A DNA stretch of 64,000 bases from Paucibacter sp. TC2R-5 (GTDB lineage Bacteria > Pseudomonadota > Gammaproteobacteria > Burkholderiales > Burkholderiaceae_C), in assembly GCF_025717605.1 (NCBI RefSeq), contig NZ_JAJIRQ010000003.1, forward strand, positions 310,001 to 374,000, given 5' to 3'. Under the pieces are notes generated by a model. That model was not told the origin of the DNA and made no database searches. It saw nothing but the letters and a program-made list of their open reading frames with translations. Position 1 is the first letter of the stretch. Each line of letters starts with the position of its first letter. Positions 1 to 7,922 of this stretch are shown here, one piece after another. Position numbers and translations under genes: made by a program.

Positions 1-268
1 AGAAGATGCGCATCAGCAACTTCCACTTGCCGCCCTGGCGCGGCTCGATCGCGCCATTGGCCTTGCGGTGCCAGCCGCCGTTCCAGCGGTCCTGGTTCTC
101 CCATTCCTTCGGGTAGCCGATGCCGGGCTTGGTCTCAACATTGTTGAACCAGGCGTATTCGACGCCGGGGCGATTGGTCCAGACGTTCTTGCAGGTGACC
201 GAACAAGTGTGGCAACCAATGCACTTGTCCAGGTTCAGCACCATGCCGATTTGAGCGCGTACTTTCAT
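1..268 (-). CDS. narH: Respiratory nitrate reductase beta subunit NarH (5' end only; cut by window edge)
   Basis: The first 89 codons of the electron-transfer subunit of membrane-bound nitrate reductase A. NarH carries Fe-S clusters that pass quinol electrons from NarI to the molybdenum site of NarG on the cytoplasmic side. The N-terminus shows the first ferredoxin-type cluster motif (CIGCHTCSVTC, C16-C26), followed by the family-typical KNVWTNRPG stretch. The ATG at 268 overlaps the narG stop codon (ATGA), so the two are translationally coupled. The rest of narH, and presumably narJ and narI, lie beyond position 1. Confidence 0.95.
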   Translation of the reverse strand, partial: MKVRAQIGMVLNLDKCIGCHTCSVTCKNVWTNRPGVEYAWFNNVETKPGIGYPKEWENQDRWNGGWHRKANGAIEPRQGGKWKLLMRIF

Positions 269-3200
269 GCGTGTTCTCCCTCAACTGCTTCTTCCAACCA
301 ATCCACCTTGGCCATCTTGCGCACCAGCACGAACTCATCGCGGTTGGTACCAATCGTGCCGTAGTAGTTGAAGCCGTAGCTCAGCTGCGCATAACCGCCA
401 ATCATGTGGGTCGGTTTGGTGACGATGCGGGTGACCGAGTTGTGGATGCCGCCGCGCGTGCCGGTGATCTCCGAGCCCGGTGTGTTGATGATCTTCTCTT
501 GCGAGTGATACATCATCACCATGCCGTTCTTGACCCGCTGGCTGACCACGGCGCGCGCCGCAATCGCACCATTGGCGTTGAACAACTCGACCCAGTCGTT
601 GTCGACGATGCCGGCCTTGGTCGCATCGTCTTCACTGATCCAAATCACCGAGCCGCCCCGGTTCAGCGTCAGCATCATGATGTTGTCGCTATAGGTCGAG
701 TGGATGCCCCATTTCTGGTGCGGCGTGATGAAGTTGAGCGCAATCTCCGTATGCCCATTCGGTTTGAGCCCCTGCACTTCCACCAGGGTCTTCAAATCGA
801 CCGGCGGCCGATAGCTGCTGAAGCCCTCGCCGAAGGCCTGCATCCAGGGGTGGTCCTGGTAGAACTGCTGGCGGCCCGTCAGCGTGCGCCATGGGATCAG
901 CTCATGCACATTGGTGTAGCCGGCGTTGTAGCTGACTTTTTCGCTCTCAAGCCCCGACCAGGTCGGACTCGAGATGATCTTGCGCGGCTGCGCCTGAATG
1001 TCGCGGAAGCGGATCTTCTCGTCCTCACGGTGCAGCGCCAAGTGGGCATGCTCGCGGCCGGTCTGCTTGCTCAAAGCCTCCCAGGCCTTGACCGCCACAT
1101 GGCCGTTGGTCTCGGGGGCGAGTTGCAAGACGACCTCGGCGGCATCGATGTCGGTCTCGATTCTCGGCATGCCTTTGGTCACACCTTCATCGCGCACACG
1201 ACCGTTCAAGTCGCCAAGTTGCTCAACCTCGGTGTCGGTATTCCAGCTGATGCCCTTGCCGCCATTGCCGACCTTGTTCATCAAGGGGCCTAAAGCAGTG
1301 AAGCGTTTGTACAGATTCGGGTAGTCGCGCTCGACCACGGCGATTTGCGGCGCGGTCTTGCCGGGGATCAAATCAATCTCGCCCTTCTTCCACTCCTGCA
1401 CCCCAAAAGGCTGGGCCAATTCGGCCGGCGTGTCATGCATCAAAGGCGTCAAGACCAGCTCTTTTTCGACGCCCAAATGGCCGACGCAAAGCTCGCTGAA
1501 GCTCTTGGCAAAACCCTTGTAGATCTCCCAGTCGCTGCGTGCCTGCCAGGCCGGGTCCACGGCGGTGGACAGCGGGTGGATGAAGGGATGCATGTCCGAG
1601 GTATTGAGGTCGTTCTTCTCATACCAGGTCGCTGTGGGCAAGACGATGTCCGAGTACAGACAGGTCGTGCTCATGCGGAAGTCCAGCGTCACGAGCAAGT
1701 CCAGCTTGCCCTCGGGCGCCTTGGCGTGCCATTCCACTTCTTCCGGCTTGACATCATCCTTGCCCAAGTCTTTGCCCTGCACACCGTGGGTCGTGCCCAA
1801 GAGATGCTTCAAGAAATACTCATGACCCTTGCCGGATGAGCCAAGGATGTTGGAGCGCCAGACGAACATATTGCGCGGCCAGTTCGACGGGTGATCCGGG
1901 TCCTCGCAGCTCATGCGCAGCGAGCCGTCCTTCAGGCTCTTGACGGCATAGTCCTTGGCATCCATGCCGGCAGCGGCCGCGTCCTTGACCACCTGCATCG
2001 GGTTGGTCTGCAACTGCGGCGCGGACGGCAACCAGCCCATGCGCTCGGCGCGCACGTTGTAGTCGATCAGGCTGCCGCCGTACTTGGCCTTGTCGGCCAG
2101 CGGCGACAAGATCTCGGAGACATCCAGCTTCTCGTAGCGCCACTGGTCGGTGTGGGCGTAGAAGAAGCTGGTCGAGTTCATCTGCCGTGGTGGGCGGATC
2201 CAGTCGAGTGCAAAGGCCAGCGCCGTCCAGCCGGTCTGCGGACGCAGCTTTTCCTGGCCGACGTAATGGGCCCAGCCGCCGCCGCTTTGCCCGATACAGC
2301 CGCACATCATCAGCATATTGATGATGCCGCGGTAGTTCATATCGCAGTGGTACCAGTGGTTCATCGCCGCACCGATGATGACCATGGACTTGCCACGGGT
2401 CTTGTCGGCGTTGTCGCCGAACTCACGACCGACGGTGATGATCTGCTCACGCTTCACACCGGTGATGGACTCCGCCCAGGCTGGGGTGTAGGGCAGGTTG
2501 TCGTCGTAGCTGGTCGGGCAGTCATCGCCCAGGCCGCGGTTGATGCCGTACTGCGCGACTTGCAGGTCAAAAACGGTCGCGACCAGGCATTCGCCCGCGT
2601 CTTCGTGCTTGCCCAGCTTCAGGCGCACCACCGGCACATTGCGACTCAGCACATCTTGCTGCTTGTTGGACTGGAAATTCGGCGTGTCGATGCCGCCGAA
2701 ATAAGGGAAACCGACGGTGGCGATCTCATGCGGCTGCTCACCATCCTCCAGCACCGACAGCTTCAGCTTCACATCGCAGTCATGCACGGCCTCTTTGGAC
2801 TCGAGGTTCCACTTGCCCAGGTCCGGCCTGTCGCCGGCACCCCAGCGGAAACCGATCGAGCCATTCGGCAACACCACCTTGCCGGCCGTATCAAAGGCCA
2901 GCGTCTTCCAGTCGGGGTTGTTGTCCTGGCCCAGCTTGCCGCCGAAGTCGCTTGCACGCAGATAGCGGTCGGGCACCAAGAGCTCGCGACCATCGGCGGT
3001 CGTGGTCTTCTTCATCTTCACCAGCAGCGGCAGGTCGGTGTAGCGGCGGGCGTAATCGTCGAAATACGTGGAGCGCCCTTTGCCGCCATCCTTGAAGTAG
3101 AACTCCTTCAAGATCACATGGCTCATCGCCATCGCGATCGCGGCGTCGGTGCCCTGCTTGGGGTGCATCCAGATGTCGGCCAGCTTGGCGACCTCGGAAT

Positions 3201-4053
3201 AGTCCGGCGTCACCGCCACCGTCTTGGCGCCCTTGTAGCGCACCTCGGTGAAGAAATGAGCGTCCGGCGTGCGCGTTTGCGGCACGTTGGATCCCCAGGC
3301 GATGATGTAGTTGCTGTTGTACCAGTCGGCACTCTCGGGCACATCGGTCTGCTCACCCCAGACCTGCGGGCTGGCCGGTGGCAGATCGCAATACCAGTCA
3401 TAGAAGCTCATGCAGACGCCGCCCATCAGGCTTAGGTAGCGGCTGCCAGCGGCATAACTGATCATGGACATGGCAGGAATCGGCGAGAAACCGATCACGC
3501 GATCGGGCCCGTGCTTCTTGACCGTGTAGATATTGGCCGAGGCGATGATCTCGTTGACCTCATCCCAGGTCGAGCGCACAAAGCCGCCCAGGCCACGGTC
3601 TTTTTGCCATTCCGTACGCTGTTCCTGGTTCTCGACCAAGTTGGTCCAGGCATCGACCGGGCTCTTGGCCACGCCGCGTGCCGCGCGCCAATGCTTGAGC
3701 AGCGAGCCCCGCACCATCGGGTATTTGACCCGGTTGGCACTGTACAGATACCAGGAGTAACTCGCACCCCGAGCGCAACCGCGCGGCTCATGATTGGGCA
3801 GGTCCGGCCGCGTGCGCGGGTAATCGGTCTGCTGGGTTTCCCAGGTGACGATGCCGCCCTTGACGTAGATCTTCCACGAGCATGAACCCGTGCAATTGGT
3901 GCCATGGGTGGAGCGCACGATCTTGTCATGCTGCCAGCGGGCACGATAGGCTTCTTCCCAGGTGCGGTCTTCGGCGGTGGTGACGCCGTGTTCATTGGAG
4001 AACGTTTCCTTCGGCAACGCGAAGTAGTTCAATCGGTCGAGGAAGTGGCTCAT
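265..4053 (-). CDS. narG: Respiratory nitrate reductase alpha subunit NarG
   Basis: Catalytic subunit of NarGHI, reducing nitrate to nitrite with Mo-bis-MGD in anaerobic respiration. At 1262 aa it has the normal full length. The FS0 cluster ligands are visible as H50, C54, C58 (HGTNCTGSC) and C93 (RGCARG). D223 in YDWYCDLPPA is the equivalent of the Mo-ligating Asp of E. coli NarG. There is no Tat signal cleavage site, as expected for the cytoplasm-facing enzyme. The start has an AAGGAA Shine-Dalgarno 6 nt upstream. It lies 44 bp after narK2 and overlaps narH by 4 bp, so it belongs to a narK1-narK2-narGH transcription unit. Identification is secure from end-to-end family features. Confidence 0.98.
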   Translation of the reverse strand: MSHFLDRLNYFALPKETFSNEHGVTTAEDRTWEEAYRARWQHDKIVRSTHGTNCTGSCSWKIYVKGGIVTWETQQTDYPRTRPDLPNHEPRGCARGASYSWYLYSANRVKYPMVRGSLLKHWRAARGVAKSPVDAWTNLVENQEQRTEWQKDRGLGGFVRSTWDEVNEIIASANIYTVKKHGPDRVIGFSPIPAMSMISYAAGSRYLSLMGGVCMSFYDWYCDLPPASPQVWGEQTDVPESADWYNSNYIIAWGSNVPQTRTPDAHFFTEVRYKGAKTVAVTPDYSEVAKLADIWMHPKQGTDAAIAMAMSHVILKEFYFKDGGKGRSTYFDDYARRYTDLPLLVKMKKTTTADGRELLVPDRYLRASDFGGKLGQDNNPDWKTLAFDTAGKVVLPNGSIGFRWGAGDRPDLGKWNLESKEAVHDCDVKLKLSVLEDGEQPHEIATVGFPYFGGIDTPNFQSNKQQDVLSRNVPVVRLKLGKHEDAGECLVATVFDLQVAQYGINRGLGDDCPTSYDDNLPYTPAWAESITGVKREQIITVGREFGDNADKTRGKSMVIIGAAMNHWYHCDMNYRGIINMLMMCGCIGQSGGGWAHYVGQEKLRPQTGWTALAFALDWIRPPRQMNSTSFFYAHTDQWRYEKLDVSEILSPLADKAKYGGSLIDYNVRAERMGWLPSAPQLQTNPMQVVKDAAAAGMDAKDYAVKSLKDGSLRMSCEDPDHPSNWPRNMFVWRSNILGSSGKGHEYFLKHLLGTTHGVQGKDLGKDDVKPEEVEWHAKAPEGKLDLLVTLDFRMSTTCLYSDIVLPTATWYEKNDLNTSDMHPFIHPLSTAVDPAWQARSDWEIYKGFAKSFSELCVGHLGVEKELVLTPLMHDTPAELAQPFGVQEWKKGEIDLIPGKTAPQIAVVERDYPNLYKRFTALGPLMNKVGNGGKGISWNTDTEVEQLGDLNGRVRDEGVTKGMPRIETDIDAAEVVLQLAPETNGHVAVKAWEALSKQTGREHAHLALHREDEKIRFRDIQAQPRKIISSPTWSGLESEKVSYNAGYTNVHELIPWRTLTGRQQFYQDHPWMQAFGEGFSSYRPPVDLKTLVEVQGLKPNGHTEIALNFITPHQKWGIHSTYSDNIMMLTLNRGGSVIWISEDDATKAGIVDNDWVELFNANGAIAARAVVSQRVKNGMVMMYHSQEKIINTPGSEITGTRGGIHNSVTRIVTKPTHMIGGYAQLSYGFNYYGTIGTNRDEFVLVRKMAKVDWLEEAVEGEHA

Positions 4054-4097
4054 GGTCTATTCCTTGTTTTGTCGTTTGTTCTTCGTTTGCGCTTCGT

Positions 4098-5720
4098 TCA
4101 TGGGTTCTTGACGTACGCGTTGGCGCGCAGATAGAACCACCAGTTCAAAATCAGGCAGACGGCGTAGAAGACCGCGAAGCCGTAGAAGGCATATTGCGGC
4201 GTACCGGCCTTGATCTGCTGGCCAATCAGCACCGGGGCGATGAAGGCGCCGTAAGCGGCGACGGCCGAAGTCCAGCCCAACACTGGGCCGGCTTGGGCCT
4301 TGTCAAAGATGAAACCAACGCTGCGGAAGGTCGAGCCATTGCCTACGCCGGTTGCGGCAAACAGCAGGATGAACAGGCCCATGAAGAGCTGGAAATACTG
4401 CTCCGGCGTGCTTGATTGGTAGGCCTGCATCATCACGTAGCCGACCGCTGCGGAGGCGAACACCATGATGGCCGAGATCACTTGCGTGACGATGGAGCCG
4501 CCGACCTTGTCTGCGATCCAGCCGCCGATCGGCCGCACCGCCGCGCCGACGAAGGGCCCGATCCAGGCATAGGTCAGTGCCGACGGAGCATTAGGGTTCT
4601 TCAAGGCGTGTTGCAGCACGCCGGCCGCATCGGGCGCATGGATGAAGCCGAAGATCACCGTGATGGCCAAGGGCAAGGCCATCGAGAAGCCGATGAAGCT
4701 GCCGAAGGTCACGACATAGAGCGCCGTCATCGCCCAGGTGTGCTTGTTCTTGAAGATCGCGAACTGCTTGCTAACGCCCTCTTTCATCGTGCCAAAGGCG
4801 GCCAGCTTCATCACGACCAAGGCCGCAATGATGTCAAGCGGGATCGCCACCCACATATTCAGCAGCCCCAAGCCGGTCGGTGCTGGCAGGTAAAGATAGA
4901 GCATCGCGATCGAAGGTACGAAGGCGAGCGAATACAGATAGATGATCTTGCCGAAAGCGGTCAAGGGCGAGCCGGTTTCGGGCGACACCGTTTTCAGATT
5001 GTTCATGCCGAACCAGCACAGAATCGACAGCGGCACCAATGACAAGACCCAGGCAAAGCCGGCGTTTTGAATCCAGGTGGGCGTGCCGGCCACGATCTTG
5101 CCGAGAATCCAGCCGCTGTCCTTGATCAGCGGCCGCGAGTCGCCGCCCAAGGCGCCGAACAGGCCCACCGTCATCACCAGCGGGATCACGATCTGCATCG
5201 TCGTAACGCCAAAATTACCTAGACCGGCGTTCAGACCCAGCGCCGTGCCCTGCAAGCGCTTGGGGAAGAAGGGGCTGATATTGGACATCGACGAGGCGAA
5301 GTTGCCGCCGCCCACGCCCGACCACAGCGCCATCAGCTGGAACACCCACAGCGGCCACTCGGGATGCTGCAGTGCCACGCCGGTGCCGATAGCAGGTGCC
5401 AGCAGCATCGCGGTGGTCAAGAAGATGGTGTTGCGCCCGCCGGCCATGCGGATCAAAAAGGAGGCCGGGATACGCATGGTGGCGCCCGAGATGCCGGCAA
5501 TCGCCGTCAGCGTGAACAGCTCGTCCTTGCTGAAGGGGAAGCCCAGGTTGAGCATCTGCACTGTGATGATGCCCCACATGCCCCAGACCGCAAAGCCGCA
5601 CAGCAGCGCAGGAATCGAGATCCAGAGGTTGCGGTAGGCGATTTTCTTGCCGGTGGATTCCCAGAACTTTTCGTCCTCAGGGCGCCAGTCGACGATGTCA
5701 TTCTTTGATGGGCTACTCAT
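4098..5720 (-). CDS. narK2: Nitrate/nitrite transporter, NarK2 type
   Basis: A major-facilitator protein of the nitrate/nitrite porter family (540 aa, twelve predicted membrane helices). The NarK2 type is associated with nitrate/nitrite exchange, supplying NarG and expelling nitrite. Seen here are a helix-2 arginine in the ATMRIP context and a nitrate-signature glycine stretch (GLNAGLGNFG), with a second glycine-rich stretch near residue 460 (ATGVGNGSTF). The extended hydrophilic N-terminus and the large loops between later helices separate it from the shorter NarK1 gene. It lies 28 bp after narK1 and 44 bp before narG. The assignment to the NarK2 branch rests on order and length; transport mode is inferred from the family. 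Confidence 0.9.
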   Translation of the reverse strand: MSSPSKNDIVDWRPEDEKFWESTGKKIAYRNLWISIPALLCGFAVWGMWGIITVQMLNLGFPFSKDELFTLTAIAGISGATMRIPASFLIRMAGGRNTIFLTTAMLLAPAIGTGVALQHPEWPLWVFQLMALWSGVGGGNFASSMSNISPFFPKRLQGTALGLNAGLGNFGVTTMQIVIPLVMTVGLFGALGGDSRPLIKDSGWILGKIVAGTPTWIQNAGFAWVLSLVPLSILCWFGMNNLKTVSPETGSPLTAFGKIIYLYSLAFVPSIAMLYLYLPAPTGLGLLNMWVAIPLDIIAALVVMKLAAFGTMKEGVSKQFAIFKNKHTWAMTALYVVTFGSFIGFSMALPLAITVIFGFIHAPDAAGVLQHALKNPNAPSALTYAWIGPFVGAAVRPIGGWIADKVGGSIVTQVISAIMVFASAAVGYVMMQAYQSSTPEQYFQLFMGLFILLFAATGVGNGSTFRSVGFIFDKAQAGPVLGWTSAVAAYGAFIAPVLIGQQIKAGTPQYAFYGFAVFYAVCLILNWWFYLRANAYVKNP

Positions 5721-5748
5721 GATGTTTTTCTCTCAGTTCTAAATGACA

Positions 5749-7044
5749 CTAGATGGGTGATGCGGGCGCGTTGCTGCCCATCATTTCGGTCTTGCGGACC
5801 TCGGTCCAATACATCCAGATCAGCGAGACCCAGACCACCGCGTACATCAGCATGAAGGCGCTGGAGCGGATGCCGGTCAGGTCCATCAAGGCGCCGAACA
5901 TGATGGGCAGCACGAAGCCGCCGAGGCCGCCGGCCAGGCCGACGATGCCGGAGATGGTGCCGATATTGGCGCCGTAGTCATCGCTGATGTACTTGAAGAC
6001 GCTGGCCTTGCCAAAAGCCCAGGCGATGCCCAGCGTGAACATCAGGCCGGTGAAGGCATAGACATTGAGGCCGATGTGGAAAGTCTTGGGGCCATTGACG
6101 GTCACGACGGTGAAGTCGGTCTGCGGGTAGGACAAGATGAACAAACATATCCAGCTCACCCACAGCACCCACCAGGTGACGTTGTGCGCGCCATGCTTGT
6201 CCGACATCCAGCCGCCCACCGCACGCAAGACGCCGCCGGGCAGCGAGAAGCAGGCGGCCAGCAAGGCGGCGACACGGATGTCGAGGCCGTATTCGCCGAC
6301 GTAGTACTGCACCATCCACAGGCTCAAGGCCACATAACCGCCGAACACGATGGAGTAGTACTGGCAGTACTTCAAGACCCGAGGGTCCTTCAAGGCCTTC
6401 AGCTGCGACACAAAGCTGGCATTGCTGGCGACCAGATGCTTGTCGTCCGAGTGGCTGAAGAACCAGAACAGGATGGCCGTACCCAAGAGCACGGCGGCAT
6501 AGACATGCGGCACCATGGTCCAGCCGAAGGCCACGACCAGGCCAGGGGCGACGAATTTGTTGACCGCAGCGCCGGAGTTGCCGGCACCGAACACGCCCAT
6601 CGCAAAACCCTGCCGATTCTTCGGGAACCAGCGCGCCACATAAGGCGTGCCGACCGAGAAGGAGCCGCCAGCCAGGCCGACGAACAGGCCGATGACCAAA
6701 AAATGCCAGTAGGCGGTGGCATAACTCATCAGCCAGATGGGCAAGACGCAGGCCATCATCAGGCAGAAAAAGACGATGCGGCCGCCGAACTTGTCGGTCC
6801 AGATGCCCAGCGGCACACGGATCAGCGAGCCACTCAAGACCGGCATCGCGGTCAGCAGACCGAACTCGGTCGAATTGAGGTTCAGCGCCTTCTTGATCGG
6901 GATGCCGATCACGCCAAACATCATCCAGACCATAAAGCAAACGGTGAAAGCCAGCGTGCTGACGATCAAGACGCTGAGCGCCTTGCGGCCTTGGCTTGAT
7001 GCATCGACGCTGGCGCCAACAGGACTTGCGGGGTTCACAGACAT
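5749..7044 (-). CDS. narK1: Nitrate transporter, NarK1 type
   Basis: A second nitrate/nitrite porter (431 aa, about twelve helices). NarK1-type proteins are thought to act as nitrate/proton symporters that start nitrate uptake before nitrite is available for exchange. The sequence has the helix-2 SLIRVPLGIWTDKFGGR motif and the glycine-rich GVFGAGNSG signature near residue 150. The ATG at 7044 is preceded by GAGGAG with 7-nt spacing. It is the first gene of the narK1-narK2-narGH row. A candidate FNR box lies at 7187-7200. NarK1 and NarK2 are separate genes here, not fused as in Paracoccus. Confidence 0.9.
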   Translation of the reverse strand: MSVNPASPVGASVDASSQGRKALSVLIVSTLAFTVCFMVWMMFGVIGIPIKKALNLNSTEFGLLTAMPVLSGSLIRVPLGIWTDKFGGRIVFFCLMMACVLPIWLMSYATAYWHFLVIGLFVGLAGGSFSVGTPYVARWFPKNRQGFAMGVFGAGNSGAAVNKFVAPGLVVAFGWTMVPHVYAAVLLGTAILFWFFSHSDDKHLVASNASFVSQLKALKDPRVLKYCQYYSIVFGGYVALSLWMVQYYVGEYGLDIRVAALLAACFSLPGGVLRAVGGWMSDKHGAHNVTWWVLWVSWICLFILSYPQTDFTVVTVNGPKTFHIGLNVYAFTGLMFTLGIAWAFGKASVFKYISDDYGANIGTISGIVGLAGGLGGFVLPIMFGALMDLTGIRSSAFMLMYAVVWVSLIWMYWTEVRKTEMMGSNAPASPI

Positions 7045-7186
7045 GGAGGTTCTCCTCTTTTCTATGTCTGTGACTGTCCCGGATCAGCGTCGCGGCGAAC
7101 ATCCTTCCAAGGGTAGGCGCCAGGCCGCCATAAGGACGATGACACCACGCCGGCCATAGTTCCTTCGAACTAGCCGGCGCTTAAGT

Positions 7187-7200
7187 TTGCGTTTGATCAA
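7187..7200 (-). promoter_or_regulatory. Candidate FNR/Anr box upstream of narK1
   Basis: TTGCG-TTTG-ATCAA matches the FNR consensus TTGAT-N4-ATCAA at 8 of 10 positions. It lies 143-156 bp upstream of the narK1 start in the narL-narK1 gap. This position fits oxygen-responsive activation of the nar operon. The match is by eye and no promoter start has been mapped. Confidence 0.55.
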
Positions 7201-7228
7201 GGTGCCGGCCTCATGAAGCCCGGCCCGC

Positions 7229-7246
7229 AAAAAGCCAGCCTTGGCT
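7229..7246 (-). terminator. Probable intrinsic terminator after narL
   Basis: Read on the minus strand, AGCCA-AGGC-TGGCT followed by five T residues forms a short hairpin overlapping the narL stop codon. A second GC-rich inverted repeat (GCCGG/CCGGC) follows within 30 bp. It would separate narXL from the narK1 promoter. The stem is only 5 bp, hence the moderate confidence. Confidence 0.5.
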
Positions 7247-7904
7247 AACCCAGGCCCCGCTCGCTCGCCCAGACCGCCACCTGCACGCGCGAACTCAGGT
7301 TCAACTTGCGCAGAATATGCTGGACGTGGATCTTCACCGTCGTCTCGGCAATGCCCAGCGTGCGGGCAATTTCCTTGTTGCTGGCGCCGCGTGCGATTTC
7401 GCGCAACAGCTCTTGCTCGCGCGGCGACAGCAAAGACTCCTCGGCCGCGCTGGCTGCACAAGGGGGCGGCGCAGCCGCTGTGGACGCCTTGAAGGCACGC
7501 ACCAGTTTGTGCGTCATCTCGGCGCTGACCACCGACTCTCCGCCGACGGCACGGCGGATCGCTGCCGCCAGGTCTTGCCCGTCAATGGTCTTGAGCAAAT
7601 AGCCGGCCGCACCAGCGCGCAAGGCGGCGGCCAGATCTTCTTCGTCCTCGCTGACCGTCAACATGATGAACTGGGTTTCGGGCGCCACTTCCAACAAGCC
7701 GGGCAGCAAATCAACACCGCGCACACCGGGCATATGGTTGTCCAGCAACACGACGGCAGGTTGCAGCTCCTTGACCCGACGCAAGGCCTCGACGCCGTCT
7801 GCCGCCTCCCCCACCACCTCCAGCCCTGGCTCATGGGTCAACAGAGCGGTCAGGCCGCGGCGAAACAGGCTGTGGTCATCGACCACCATCACGCGAATAG
7901 TCAT
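7245..7904 (-). CDS. narL: Two-component response regulator NarL
   Basis: A NarL/FixJ-family regulator (219 aa from the ATG at 7904; an in-frame TTG three codons upstream is the alternative). The receiver domain (residues 1-120) has the acidic pair in VVDDHS and the phospho-acceptor Asp at residue 55 in LLDNHMPG. A LuxR-type helix-turn-helix (about residues 150-215) has the typical LSPREQELL and NKEIARTLGIAETTVKIHV segments. The partner kinase narX lies just upstream on the same strand. The predicted role is nitrate/nitrite-dependent activation of narK1K2GHJI together with FNR. Confidence 0.93.
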   Translation of the reverse strand: MTIRVMVVDDHSLFRRGLTALLTHEPGLEVVGEAADGVEALRRVKELQPAVVLLDNHMPGVRGVDLLPGLLEVAPETQFIMLTVSEDEEDLAAALRAGAAGYLLKTIDGQDLAAAIRRAVGGESVVSAEMTHKLVRAFKASTAAAPPPCAASAAEESLLSPREQELLREIARGASNKEIARTLGIAETTVKIHVQHILRKLNLSSRVQVAVWASERGLG

Positions 7905-7922
7905 GGCATGCAAACGGTTAAC

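Noticed and set aside
1891-3435. Long open frame antisense to narG on the plus strand (514 codons).
   Set aside because: It is a GC-rich mirror of narG with Arg/His/Gln-heavy composition, no domain and no ribosome site. The same holds for the long antisense frames at 10392-12008, 17834-19192 and 54507-56654.
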